Shown here piece by piece: positions 28,428-38,595 of a DNA stretch of 64,000 nt. Made by a program: the position numbers and the translations under genes. The stretch lies in the NCBI GenBank assembly GCA_029263475.1, contig JAJCXK010000088.1:1-64000 (forward strand), read 5' to 3'. Origin of the DNA: Candidatus Nitrosopumilus sp. (GTDB taxonomy: Archaea; Thermoproteota; Nitrososphaeria; Nitrososphaerales; Nitrosopumilaceae). Each line of letters starts with the position of its first letter. Position 1 is the stretch's first letter. A model generated the notes under the pieces. It was not told where the DNA came from and made no database searches. It saw only the letters and a list, made by a program, of their open reading frames with translations.

Positions 28428-30452
28428 TTATCTTTTTTTAATCAATCCAATAATTCCAACTAGCGTTACAATTACTGCAATTACTCCAATTTGTTTTTCT
28501 GGAATATCTATGAGTTTGAGTCTATCTGAATTTTCTGAAAGTGAACTAATTTGAATTGTATTGTATGCATCTGATGTAGTTCCATTTACTCTAATTTTTG
28601 CGTCAATCCAGTACTCTGCATTTTCATATATCTCAATTGATGCTTCTTTGTTTGGTGTTGTAGTTGTTGTATCAGTTTCTCCATTTTCACTGTTGATTAG
28701 AGAAATTTTTGCAAAACTCCATTCTTCTGGATGAAAAATCTCAAAATACAATTTTTGATTTTGCTGATTTACTGAAATTGAACCTGGTGTGTAATGAATT
28801 AGAAATGGAATCGTATATCGTGTGTCCTCATGATTTACAATAATCTTCCCTTCATGATCTCCGAAATTGGTTTCTGTAATTTTCATCTTAATTTGTAAGG
28901 TATTACCTTCAAGAAAATGTGAGAATTGGATAAACTCTGGACCTTCAAATTTTACATCAAGACTATCTAGCGTCCCATCAATTAATTCCAAATCAATTTG
29001 TTTTTCTGCTACAAGATCATCTGATGAAACATTTACAACAAAATTTGGTGGAATGATGATTAATTTTGCATTAAATGCATTCCCAATATCTAATCTCCCT
29101 GCACCTGCCTCTAGAATTGAGAATTCTTGGTTATAGGCATCAGAAACAGGCTCAACTGTAGTTAGTAATAGTGATTTTATCTGATGATGATGCAATTCAG
29201 GATTTTTTTGAAGTAGTAATGCTGCAGCTCCACTAACATGAGGTGCAGCATAACTTGTTCCACTAGTAAAATTATACCCTGCATTGTTTTGTGTGGTGTT
29301 AATGTATGCCCCTGGTGCCACAATCTCTGGTTTTATGTAAAATGGTGAAACAGGCCCTCTAGAACTAAAATGTGTCACAAAATCTGGATTGTAAAACAGA
29401 TGCATGGTTGCATTGTGATCGTTTTTTATTGATTCTTTTATCTCAAGTCCTTCTTCCCTGTCAATTGATACTACTGGAATCTGTGGATTATAATCTGATT
29501 GCACAAATTCATGAACTAACTCTCCCAAAAAAATTCCTGGAACATTATTGTATACGATCAAAGCTTTGGCCCCTGCATTTGCAACATTTTCTTCTTTTAT
29601 TGAGAAATACAACAATTCCCCTTCTACATCACTTCCTCTCTCAACAATTGCTATTTTCCCATTAAGATCTATTTTTTCCAAGTCTTCTATTTTTCCATAG
29701 TTCCCAAAAATTATTTTTCCAATAATTGGTTCTTCTATTTTTGTAGAGCCCACCATTGGAATTACTGTGTATGGTTTTTCATCTACTTCTAGTGTTGCAA
29801 CTAAACTTGAAGTAAGATTGTTATATGTTGCCCCAACTGTTACTGATCCATGATTTCGTCCAGGACTTCCAATTGTATTGAATTGTGGACCATCATTTCC
29901 AGCTGCAGTTACAACAAAAATCTCTTTTTCTAATGCATAGTTAACTACACGGTCTATCTTGGAGTTTGTTTTGTTTATTCCCAAACTAATATTGATAATG
30001 TTTGCTCCATCTTCAATTGCTCTGTTTATTGCTTTGATGATTAAATCTGAAGATACTCCTTCCCCATCTTCTGAAACTTTGTAGGCAAGAATTTTTGCTC
30101 CAGGTGCAACTCCAACTGTTTTTCCATCTGCTGCAATTACTCCTGCTACCTGAGTACCATGACCGTTTGTATCCATTGGCGGTTCACCCTCATCTATGAA
30201 ATTGTATCCTCCAACCACTTTTCCATCTGGTCCCCACCCAAACAAATCTGGATGGTTAAAGTCTACTCCTGTATCAATCACTGCAATCAAAATCCCCGTA
30301 CCATCAATCCCCTCAACTCTTGGAATCTCTGTTCCGACGTATGGTACACTTCTCTCTAAATATGTCTCAAATTCATTTTCAATTTGTAACTGTGACAAAA
30401 TCAAGACTCCTGAAAAAATTAGAATGAAAGAAAAAATTAGTAATGATTTCAC
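28428..30452 (-). CDS. Subtilisin-like serine protease with PA-domain insert and N-/C-terminal TM
   Basis: IAVIDTGVDFNHPDL, NGHGTQVAGVIAA, SGTSYAAPHVSGAAALL; C-terminal hydrophobic anchor plus KKR. Confidence 0.93.
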   Translation of the reverse strand: MKSLLIFSFILIFSGVLILSQLQIENEFETYLERSVPYVGTEIPRVEGIDGTGILIAVIDTGVDFNHPDLFGWGPDGKVVGGYNFIDEGEPPMDTNGHGTQVAGVIAADGKTVGVAPGAKILAYKVSEDGEGVSSDLIIKAINRAIEDGANIINISLGINKTNSKIDRVVNYALEKEIFVVTAAGNDGPQFNTIGSPGRNHGSVTVGATYNNLTSSLVATLEVDEKPYTVIPMVGSTKIEEPIIGKIIFGNYGKIEDLEKIDLNGKIAIVERGSDVEGELLYFSIKEENVANAGAKALIVYNNVPGIFLGELVHEFVQSDYNPQIPVVSIDREEGLEIKESIKNDHNATMHLFYNPDFVTHFSSRGPVSPFYIKPEIVAPGAYINTTQNNAGYNFTSGTSYAAPHVSGAAALLLQKNPELHHHQIKSLLLTTVEPVSDAYNQEFSILEAGAGRLDIGNAFNAKLIIIPPNFVVNVSSDDLVAEKQIDLELIDGTLDSLDVKFEGPEFIQFSHFLEGNTLQIKMKITETNFGDHEGKIIVNHEDTRYTIPFLIHYTPGSISVNQQNQKLYFEIFHPEEWSFAKISLINSENGETDTTTTTPNKEASIEIYENAEYWIDAKIRVNGTTSDAYNTIQISSLSENSDRLKLIDIPEKQIGVIAVIVTLVGIIGLIKKR

Positions 30453-30530
30453 AAATTTCCCATCAAACTTAACAAGTAAAAATGAATTGTTTACTAAACC
30501 AATAAATGGAATAAATTAACGAAACTAACT

Positions 30531-31151
30531 ATGGGAAAATACACACTTCCTGAAATGCCATATGCTTATGATGCATTGGAACCTCACATTGACGCAAGAA
30601 CAATGGAGATTCATCACACAAAACATCATCAAACATACACTGACAAATTAAATGCAGCTCTTGAAACATGTCCAGCTGAAATTCAAGACAAAGATATTGT
30701 TGATATCTTATCTGATATCACTTCAATACCAGAGGACAAAAGAGGTGCAATTAATTTCAATGGTGGTGGTTATGACAACCATAGGTTATTCTGGAATAAC
30801 ATGAAACAAAATGGGGGTGGAGAACCTGGTGGATCAATTGCTGATGCAATCAATGATTCATTTGGAAGCTTCTCTGACTTCAAAGAGAAATTCTCATCTA
30901 CTACAGCAGTTATCCAAGGCAGTGGTTGGGGATGGTTAGTATACAATCCTTCTTCTGGAAAGGTTGAATACAAATCAATGCCAAACCAAACTAGTCCTAG
31001 AACTGAAGGACTAGTACCTTTGTTGGGCTGTGATGTATGGGAACATGCATACTATCTCAACTACCAGAACAAAAGACCTGTCTACATAGAGGCATGGTGG
31101 AATGTAGTTAATTGGGATGAAGTAGAAACTAGATTCTCTAAAGGAAAATAA
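30531..31151 (+). CDS. sod: Superoxide dismutase (Fe/Mn)
   Basis: KHHQTYTDKLNAAL, GSGWGWLVYN, DVWEHAYYLNYQNKR. Confidence 0.97.
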   Translation: MGKYTLPEMPYAYDALEPHIDARTMEIHHTKHHQTYTDKLNAALETCPAEIQDKDIVDILSDITSIPEDKRGAINFNGGGYDNHRLFWNNMKQNGGGEPGGSIADAINDSFGSFSDFKEKFSSTTAVIQGSGWGWLVYNPSSGKVEYKSMPNQTSPRTEGLVPLLGCDVWEHAYYLNYQNKRPVYIEAWWNVVNWDEVETRFSKGK

Positions 31152-31256
31152 ATTTCTAATTTTTATTTTTTTTTAAATATTTCTTTTTCTTTTATTTTCA
31201 ATTCATTTCTAAATTTATGAATGAATTTATAACCATCTGGAAAATATTCATTGTAA

Positions 31257-31679
31257 ATGAGTGAAGTCCAAGCTGAGCAATTAATGCAGCAAATGCAAAT
31301 GCTTGAAACATATTTTTCTGATTTGTCTCAAAGGGAAGGAACTTTTCTAAATATTTTGAGAGAGGCGACTGCTTCTATCGAATCTATAAAATCACTTGGT
31401 CAGAAACCTGAGTCAGAAACTCTGGTTCCAATTGGAATGGGTACATACATCCCAACAAAAATCGCAGCTAATACAAAGATTGTAATTAATATTGGTGCTG
31501 GAATTGCAGTTGAAAAAGATTTCCCATCTGCAATTAATTATCTTGAAGCTAGAATTAAAGAGGTTGAGATTGCTTTACAAGACACTGCTGCAAAAAAGCA
31601 GGAAGCGGCAGGAAGATTAGAGCAAGGCAAAGCACAAATGAACCAGCTAATGCAATCTTCATCTCCTCCAAATTCGTGA
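31257..31679 (+). CDS. pfdA: Prefoldin subunit alpha
   Basis: Coiled coil - beta (LVPIGMGTYIPTKI) - coiled coil; directly upstream of ftsY. Confidence 0.88.
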   Translation: MSEVQAEQLMQQMQMLETYFSDLSQREGTFLNILREATASIESIKSLGQKPESETLVPIGMGTYIPTKIAANTKIVINIGAGIAVEKDFPSAINYLEARIKEVEIALQDTAAKKQEAAGRLEQGKAQMNQLMQSSSPPNS

Positions 31680-31685
31680 TAGTAC

Positions 31686-32930
31686 ATGTTTGATAAACTT
31701 CGTAAAGCATTTTCAAATGCGGCGAAAAGTTTTGGTGAAAAAGAACTTAATGAAAAAGATATTGAGGATATTCTTTTTGAATTGGAAATTGCTCTCTTGG
31801 AATCTGATGTTGCCACTGAAGTAATTGATTCCATCAAATCTGATTTAAAAGAAAAATTAATTGGTTCAAAAGTTGACCGACATGAAATTGAAAAATTTGT
31901 TAAAGATAGTTTGATTTCAAACATTTCTTTAATGTTTGATGCTGTGGGAACAATTGATCTCTTGGAAAAAATACGTGAAAAAAAGAAACAGGGACAACCT
32001 TTCCTAATTTTGTTTGTGGGAATTAACGGTACTGGAAAGACAACTTCTTTGGCCAAAATTGCATATATGTTACAGCAGGCAAAATTATCTGTAGTCATTG
32101 CAGCTGCTGACACTTTTAGAGCTGGTGCAATTGAACAATTACGTGAACATGCAAATCGTCTCAATTTGAAACTCGTTGCTCAGAATTATGAGTCAGATCC
32201 TGCGGCCGTTGCCCGAGATGCGGTTTTATATGCAAAATCCCACAAGACTGACTGTGTATTAATTGATACAGCAGGAAGAATGCAGACAAGTAAAAATTTA
32301 ATGGAACAAATTGGCAAAATTACCAAAGTCGTAAATCCTGACATGACAATTTTTGTAGGTGATTCTCTATCTGGAAATGATACTGTGAATCAGGCACGTG
32401 AATTCTATGAACATGTTAAATTCAATGGTTCAATTTTAACAAAAAGTGATGCAGATGCAAGGGGCGGAGCTGCTTTATCTATCGTAAACGTTACATCTAC
32501 ACCTATAATTTTTGTTGGGGTTGGACAAGAGTATCCTGACTTAATTCCTTTTGATAAGGATGTTTTCTTGAAAACCGTTTTTGGAACCTTGAATGATGTT
32601 GAACTTAGTATGACTGTTGAACCGAAGCCTGAACCGAAGCCTGAACCAAAAACGTCTTCTGATGATCCTTTTGCTGGAATCAGTGATGATGATATTGCAA
32701 TTTATTCAGATCTATTTGATATCCCTCCCCCTGAAAATGATGATGAAGCAATTAAACTTGGAAACAAAATTCGTAATTGGATTAAAAATGAAAGACCAAA
32801 ATCAGATGTCATTGATACCAAAAAAGATGATAATATTCAAGTCGAACCTAAATCCGATGATGTGCCAAAGCATGATAAAGAAGAAAAACCTAAAAAGAAA
32901 AGAGGATTATTTGGATTCTTAAGAAAATGA
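31686..32930 (+). CDS. ftsY: Signal recognition particle receptor FtsY with unusual C-terminal extension
   Basis: GINGTGKTTSLAKIA, DTFRAGAIEQL, DTAGRMQ, TKSDADARGGAALS. Confidence 0.96.
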   Translation: MFDKLRKAFSNAAKSFGEKELNEKDIEDILFELEIALLESDVATEVIDSIKSDLKEKLIGSKVDRHEIEKFVKDSLISNISLMFDAVGTIDLLEKIREKKKQGQPFLILFVGINGTGKTTSLAKIAYMLQQAKLSVVIAAADTFRAGAIEQLREHANRLNLKLVAQNYESDPAAVARDAVLYAKSHKTDCVLIDTAGRMQTSKNLMEQIGKITKVVNPDMTIFVGDSLSGNDTVNQAREFYEHVKFNGSILTKSDADARGGAALSIVNVTSTPIIFVGVGQEYPDLIPFDKDVFLKTVFGTLNDVELSMTVEPKPEPKPEPKTSSDDPFAGISDDDIAIYSDLFDIPPPENDDEAIKLGNKIRNWIKNERPKSDVIDTKKDDNIQVEPKSDDVPKHDKEEKPKKKRGLFGFLRK

Positions 32931-33841
32931 AACTTAAAACAAAAGATGTGCTTACTTTAGCGGAATTGTCTTCAAAAGAATTTTTAGGACTAATCAACTC
33001 TTCCATCAAACTAAAAAAAGAACTCAAAAAAAATAGAAACAAACCAATTTTAAAAAATAAAACATTGACGATGATTTTTCAAAAACCATCTACTAGAACA
33101 CGTGTAAGCTTTGAAATTGGAATGCTTCAGCTTGGAGGACATGCAATTAATTTGTCATCTAACGATACGCAACTATCTCGTGGTGAATCTGTTGAAGATA
33201 CTGCAAAAACTCTTTCACGATATTCTGATTGCATAATGGCACGTGTTTACGAACATGAATTGTTGGAAAAATTATCTAAACATGCAAGTATCCCTGTAAT
33301 CAATGGATTATCTGATTCTTTTCATCCTTGTCAAATTTTAGCTGATTTCATGACAATTAAAGAAAAGAAAAAGAAATTTCAAGGGATAAAAATTGCATGG
33401 ATTGGAGATGGAAATAACGTGTGTAATTCTATGATTTATGGTGCTGCATTATCTGGAATTGATATGTCCATTGCAACTCCCAAAGGATTTGAACCTGAAA
33501 AGACGGTCGTCAATGAATCCAAAAAATTGACTAACATTGAATTGACTACTGATCCATTCATTGCAACTAAAAATGCAGATGTGGTTGTAACTGATACGTA
33601 TTCTTCAATTCATAACAACGATCCAAAAAGGATGAAAAAATTCCTTCCACAGTATCAGGTTAATTCAAAATTGATGAGTAATGCAAAGAAAAATGCGATC
33701 TTTTTACATTGTCTTCCAGCTAAGAGAGATCAAGAAGTTACTTCATCAGTTATTGATGGATCTCAATCTGTAGTCTGGGATGAGGCAGAAAATCGACTAC
33801 ATGCTCAAAAGGCTTTACTTGCATCTTTGATTTACGCTTAA
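32927..33841 (+). CDS. argF: Ornithine carbamoyltransferase
   Basis: FQKPSTRTRVSFE, HPCQILADFMTI, HCLPAKRDQEV. Confidence 0.96.
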   Translation: MKLKTKDVLTLAELSSKEFLGLINSSIKLKKELKKNRNKPILKNKTLTMIFQKPSTRTRVSFEIGMLQLGGHAINLSSNDTQLSRGESVEDTAKTLSRYSDCIMARVYEHELLEKLSKHASIPVINGLSDSFHPCQILADFMTIKEKKKKFQGIKIAWIGDGNNVCNSMIYGAALSGIDMSIATPKGFEPEKTVVNESKKLTNIELTTDPFIATKNADVVVTDTYSSIHNNDPKRMKKFLPQYQVNSKLMSNAKKNAIFLHCLPAKRDQEVTSSVIDGSQSVVWDEAENRLHAQKALLASLIYA

Positions 33842-33877
33842 CGTATATAAGAGCAGATTCAAACTCGGTTTCTATAG

Positions 33878-34360
33878 ATGGCTTATTCAAAAATATTGCG
33901 AAGATTAAGGGAAGAAAAAACCAATTATAAAAAACGTGGAACCATGTTGACTGGTAAACGTGATTTCATCACTGTAAATATTACTAATCAAAACACTCAA
34001 GTTCAAATCCTCACACCTGGGATGACTGGAGACAAAGTTATTGCATCTGCCCATTCTAGATATCTTCTTGAAAAAGGATGGAAGGGTTCTAGAAAAAGTG
34101 TACCTGCAGCATATCTCACAGGATATCTAGCTGGAAAGAAAGCCCTTGGAAAGGGTGCAAAAGGTGCCATTATGTATACTGGCACCCGAAGATATACTCA
34201 AAGAATGGCAGCTGCTCTAAAAGGAATCATAGATGCTGGCGTTGAAGTTCCAGCCGATGAAAAAACCTTTCCAGCTGAAGAAAGAATCAACGGCGAACAT
34301 CTTACTGTTAAAAATGAAATTTCTAAAATTAAATCTTCAATTGATAGTGAGGTTAAGTAG
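33878..34360 (+). CDS. rpl18: Ribosomal protein L18 (uL18)
   Basis: FRRLREEKTNYKKR-like start and GWKGSRKSVPAAYLTGYLAGKKAL. Confidence 0.93.
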   Translation: MAYSKILRRLREEKTNYKKRGTMLTGKRDFITVNITNQNTQVQILTPGMTGDKVIASAHSRYLLEKGWKGSRKSVPAAYLTGYLAGKKALGKGAKGAIMYTGTRRYTQRMAAALKGIIDAGVEVPADEKTFPAEERINGEHLTVKNEISKIKSSIDSEVK

Positions 34361-34362
34361 AT

Positions 34363-35076
34363 ATGAGTCAGGCATCCCAATCTAAACCTGGACAAGGTGG
34401 TCGTGGAAGAGGCCCACCAGTATATGGCCGTGGTCCACCTGGAGGCGTAGCTGGACGTCCAAAAAGGCCTAGAAGAGAACCTGAAGAAGAAGTTTGGGTT
34501 CCAAAAACCATCTTAGGACAAAAGGTTGCTTCTGGAGAGATTACCTCTCTTGAGGAAATTATTGAATCTGGATTAAGAATCCAAGAGTCTGGAATAATAA
34601 AGAAATTACTACCTGATTTGAAGAGTGAGGTTGTTGATGTGGGTATAATTCAAAAGATGACTTCAAATGGTCAATCTACCAGGTTTAAAGCAATTGTTGC
34701 TGCCGGAAATGAAAATGGTTATTTGGGAATTGGTCAGGGAAAGTCAAAACAAATGAGAATTGCTATTGAAAAGGCAACCAGTCAGGCTTTTCTTAACGTA
34801 AATCCAATTAAAATGGGCTGTGGAAGTTGGGAATGTAGATGTACCCAAAAACATTCTGTCCCGTTCAAGGTTAAGGGTAAGGGAGGAAGCGTTACAATTG
34901 AAATTATCCCGGGTCCTCGTGGATTGGGTCTTGTTGCAGGTGGTAAAATTAAACGATTATTGGAATTGGCTGGTCTTAAAGATGCCTGGACTACCGCAAA
35001 AGGTTCTACTCCTACAATGAATTCAACTTCAAAAGCAATATTGGACTGTCTTAGACAGACATTCAGTCAGGGTTAA
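34363..35076 (+). CDS. rps5: Ribosomal protein S5 (uS5) with RG-rich N-terminal extension
   Basis: EEVWVPKTILGQKVASGEITSLEEI, CGSWECRC, PGPRGLGLVAG. Confidence 0.96.
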   Translation: MSQASQSKPGQGGRGRGPPVYGRGPPGGVAGRPKRPRREPEEEVWVPKTILGQKVASGEITSLEEIIESGLRIQESGIIKKLLPDLKSEVVDVGIIQKMTSNGQSTRFKAIVAAGNENGYLGIGQGKSKQMRIAIEKATSQAFLNVNPIKMGCGSWECRCTQKHSVPFKVKGKGGSVTIEIIPGPRGLGLVAGGKIKRLLELAGLKDAWTTAKGSTPTMNSTSKAILDCLRQTFSQG

Positions 35077-35082
35077 TGAATT

Positions 35083-35550
35083 ATGACAAATGCATATCTT
35101 GTTGTTAGAATAAAGGGTCAGGCTGATTGTCCTTACTGGGCAACAACCACCATGACCTTATTGAAATTAGATAAAAAATACCGCGCAACAATTTTGCCTG
35201 CAAAAGATAATACTTTGGGAATGTTGAAAAAGGTACAACATTATATATCTTGGATTGAAATCGATGCTTCTTTGGCAACAGAATTGATCGATAAGAAGGC
35301 AAGAAAGGGTGGATATCAAAAAGTCACCGTTGATGATCTAAAAGAACTTGGATTTGCAAGTGCTGAAGAGTTAGGAATTGCTTTGGCTGAAGGCAAGGCT
35401 ACGCTGTCAAAACTAAAACCTCTTAAGCCTTGGTTTGCTTTGGCACCCCCAGTTCATGGATTCAAAAGAAGTACAAAGAAATTATATGGTCAGAAAGGAA
35501 TGCTTGGACTAAACAAAGAGCTTGGTACTATAGTGAGGAGAATGATTTAA
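35083..35550 (+). CDS. rpl30: Ribosomal protein L30 (uL30)
   Basis: AYLVVRIKGQADCP... and C-terminal PPVHGFKRSTKKLYGQKGMLG. Confidence 0.94.
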   Translation: MTNAYLVVRIKGQADCPYWATTTMTLLKLDKKYRATILPAKDNTLGMLKKVQHYISWIEIDASLATELIDKKARKGGYQKVTVDDLKELGFASAEELGIALAEGKATLSKLKPLKPWFALAPPVHGFKRSTKKLYGQKGMLGLNKELGTIVRRMI

Positions 35551-35551
35551 C

Positions 35552-35977
35552 ATGGCAACCAGATTACGAAAAACCCGAAGACTTAGGGGTGGAAGACACA
35601 TGGGATGGGGACAAGTGGCTCAACATCGTGCAAGTGGTCATAAAGGCGGTTTAGGAATTACCGGAATGCAGAAACATCATTACAGTACTTTGTTAAAAGA
35701 GGACCCAGATCACTATGGTCATGATTCTACTAAACCACCTCACCCAAATATTACAAAAAAATGGACCAGCGTACGTGATCTAGACGACTTGTTTACTAAG
35801 TTTGGTAAAGAAGAAGGAGGAAAAAAAATTGTTGATCTTGAAAGTGCTGGATATGAAAAACTCCTTGGCGGCGGAAAACTCATTAACACATATTCCGTTA
35901 AAGTCCCGCGATTCACAGCCTCTGCAGAAGAGAAACTAAAAGCTGTTGGGGGAGAGGTGTTATCTAATAATGGCTGA
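35552..35977 (+). CDS. rpl15: Ribosomal protein L15 (uL15)
   Basis: TRLRKTRRLRGGRHMGWGQVAQHRASGHKGG. Confidence 0.95.
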   Translation: MATRLRKTRRLRGGRHMGWGQVAQHRASGHKGGLGITGMQKHHYSTLLKEDPDHYGHDSTKPPHPNITKKWTSVRDLDDLFTKFGKEEGGKKIVDLESAGYEKLLGGGKLINTYSVKVPRFTASAEEKLKAVGGEVLSNNG

Positions 35978-37400
35978 GGGTAGCGTCACTGCTATTATTC
36001 GAAAAGTTGTTTTTAAGGCAGAGCCTTATCTTCCTCAAGTTCCAAAACCCAAAAAGAAAATCCCTCTTCAGGTAAGATTACTGTGGTGTGGAATTGCATT
36101 ACTAATCTATATGATAATGGGTCAAACTCCTTTGTTTGGAGCCAGTGCACCTGCATTCGACTTTCTTGCATTTGCTAGAGTAATTTTTGCATCACAGCAA
36201 GGTACGCTGGTAGAGTTAGGCATAGGACCTATAGTGACAGCTGGTCTCTTGATGCAATTATTGAGAGGTTCAGACATTCTTAAATTTGATTTCAAGAAAC
36301 CTGAAGAGCGTGGAATTTTTCAAACGGCTACTAAACTGGTAACTTATGTCGTAATTGTGGCTGAGTCTATTGTATATGCAACTGCAGTCTACGGTCCTGG
36401 TGTAACTGAGCCATATGTCTTGTATGTTCTAATTGGCCAGCTGATGGCTGCATCTATCATTATCATGTTTTTGGATGAATTGATTCAGAAGGGATGGGGT
36501 CTGGGTAGTGGAATCAGCCTGTTCATTATGGCAGGTGTTGCTCAACAGATTCTTTGGAGTATGTTTAGTCCCTTGCCTGCAGGGGATGGGGGCACGATCG
36601 GAATTATCCCATACATCGTTCAATCTGTGATGGCAGGTGATGTTTCACAAATATTGTTCCGTTCTAATTCGCTTCCTAGTATATTCGGGTTGTGTCTAAC
36701 TGCCGGTATATTGTTGATACTTGTGTTCACACAAGGAATGAAAATTGAAATTCCAATTGTCTCAACAAAATATAGGGGCTTCTCCGCTGTTTATCCCATC
36801 AAATTGATGTATGTTTCAAACATTCCTGTCATCTTGGCTTCGGCATTGACTGCAAATGCTGTTTTCATTTTCCAGATGTTGTGGGCAAACATGAATCCGC
36901 GTAACAATAATTTCTTCATGAATTTTGTAGCTCAATTTGATCCGACAAGTCCTTCAACGCCAATTGGAGGTATTATCTATTACATCACTCCTCCAAGAGG
37001 CTTAGATGTTGCGGCTTTAGATCCTATGCGCGCAGTTGGCTATGTATTATTCATGGTTGGAATTGTGGTTGTATTCGGAAGGCTGTGGGTAGAACTTGGA
37101 GGTTTGTCTCCAAAGAGTGCAGCACAGAATTTGCTTGATGCAGATGTCCAGATTCCTGGATTTAGAAGATCCAATAAGCCTGTTGAGGCATTGCTGAACA
37201 AATACATTCCATCCGTCACAATTATTGGCTCCATGATATTGGGTCTTTTGGCGGGTGTTTCTGATGTACTTGGAGTATTTGGTTCTGGTATCGGAGTTTT
37301 ACTTATGGTTGATATTCTGATTAACTATTACACGCAATTGGTTAGGGAACAAGTTGAAGTCGTCATGCCGCGTTTGGGTGCTATGCTTGGCAGAAAATAA
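35970..37400 (+). CDS. secY: Preprotein translocase subunit SecY
   Basis: About 10 TM; GIGPIVTAGLLMQLL; STKYRGFSAVYPIKLMYVSNIPVILASAL. Confidence 0.97.
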   Translation: MAEGSVTAIIRKVVFKAEPYLPQVPKPKKKIPLQVRLLWCGIALLIYMIMGQTPLFGASAPAFDFLAFARVIFASQQGTLVELGIGPIVTAGLLMQLLRGSDILKFDFKKPEERGIFQTATKLVTYVVIVAESIVYATAVYGPGVTEPYVLYVLIGQLMAASIIIMFLDELIQKGWGLGSGISLFIMAGVAQQILWSMFSPLPAGDGGTIGIIPYIVQSVMAGDVSQILFRSNSLPSIFGLCLTAGILLILVFTQGMKIEIPIVSTKYRGFSAVYPIKLMYVSNIPVILASALTANAVFIFQMLWANMNPRNNNFFMNFVAQFDPTSPSTPIGGIIYYITPPRGLDVAALDPMRAVGYVLFMVGIVVVFGRLWVELGGLSPKSAAQNLLDADVQIPGFRRSNKPVEALLNKYIPSVTIIGSMILGLLAGVSDVLGVFGSGIGVLLMVDILINYYTQLVREQVEVVMPRLGAMLGRK

Positions 37401-37965
37401 GAAAATTGTAATGGTGGGAATTCCAGGTGTTGGAAAAACTACACTATTGTCCGAAATGGTTGAAATTCTCAAGAATCATGCACGGAATGTCTGTATGATT
37501 AGTTACGGAACTTTGATGTTTGAGGTTGCAAAAGAAAATGGCCTTACAAATAGAGATCAACTAAGGAAATTGCCCGTTTCAGAGCAACAACATTTTCAAA
37601 AAATTGCTGCTGAAAAAATTACTGCACATGAAGAGGAAATCATCATTATTGATACTCACGCATTTATCAATTCCCCTGAAGGATATTATCCTGGATTACC
37701 AGAACACGTTCTAAAAATAATCAAACCTACTAACTTTGTTTCCGTTTCGGCAAAACCTGAAGAGATCTATAACCGGAGAATGAAGGATGATACTCGAAAC
37801 AGGGATAAAATTACCCTTGCCAACATTAAAAAAGAATTAGACGTACAATCAGGCATGATTTCTGCTTGTGCCGTAATTACCGGTGCTCCTGTCAGGCACG
37901 TTCTAAATCATGAGGGAAAGGTTGATGAAGCAGCAGCCAAAATCATTAGTGCGATAGGACTGTAA
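37387..37965 (+). CDS. adkA: Archaeal adenylate kinase (probable TTG start)
   Basis: KKIVMVGIPGVGKTTLLSEM; overlaps the secY end. Confidence 0.92.
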   Translation: MAENKKIVMVGIPGVGKTTLLSEMVEILKNHARNVCMISYGTLMFEVAKENGLTNRDQLRKLPVSEQQHFQKIAAEKITAHEEEIIIIDTHAFINSPEGYYPGLPEHVLKIIKPTNFVSVSAKPEEIYNRRMKDDTRNRDKITLANIKKELDVQSGMISACAVITGAPVRHVLNHEGKVDEAAAKIISAIGL

Positions 37966-37968
37966 AAA

Positions 37969-38595
37969 ATGGATTTTAACTTTATTCTACTATTCATTGA
38001 TTCTATTCCTCTACAATTTGAATTTCTTAGTGGGGAACGAATGAGGCTGGGTTCTGATGATCCTATAGTGAAAGGATTGATTCTTTCAATGTTTGCTGTA
38101 TCTGGATTTGGAATTTTGCTAAATATCTTCAATTCTGCGGTTAGAAAAAAGATGGTTGATCAAGTGAAACTAAAACGTATTATGAAAGAAACTAGAGGAT
38201 GGCAAAAAGAAAGAATGGCTGCAATGAGATCTAAGGATCAAGCCAAAATTGCTGAACTAAGCAAAAAATCATCCTACATGAATAAGATGTCTATGGAGAT
38301 GATGCAAATGAACATGCGACCTATGATGATTACTTTTGTACCTTTGATATTGATATTTTATCTAGTCTTACCTCAATTGTTTACTTATACTGTAGCAATA
38401 TCGCCAATTCCACTAAATGTGATTCCAGGAGAAATGTTCCAACTTACATGTTCTGCTGAACAATCTTTAGATGAGGGGCATGAATGTTTTGGTCAGGAAA
38501 ATGCATTATTTCTATGGGCTTGGTATTTCCTTTCATCAATTGCATTTAGTGGCATTATAATGAGACTTACAAAAACGTCGATGGATCTAGGTTGA
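37969..38595 (+). CDS. DUF106/EMC3-TMCO1-like membrane insertase
   Basis: Three TM, KLKRIMKETRGWQKERMAAMRSKDQAK helix; position in the secY operon. Confidence 0.88.
   Translation: MDFNFILLFIDSIPLQFEFLSGERMRLGSDDPIVKGLILSMFAVSGFGILLNIFNSAVRKKMVDQVKLKRIMKETRGWQKERMAAMRSKDQAKIAELSKKSSYMNKMSMEMMQMNMRPMMITFVPLILIFYLVLPQLFTYTVAISPIPLNVIPGEMFQLTCSAEQSLDEGHECFGQENALFLWAWYFLSSIAFSGIIMRLTKTSMDLG

Noticed and set aside
31538-32164. 208-aa minus-strand ORF
   Set aside because: Antisense to pfdA/ftsY, Ser/Phe/Cys-rich composition typical of antisense reading.
32617-32655. GAACCGAAGCCT repeat in ftsY as a mobile or regulatory repeat
   Set aside because: Just two to three units encoding an EPKP linker inside a coding frame.
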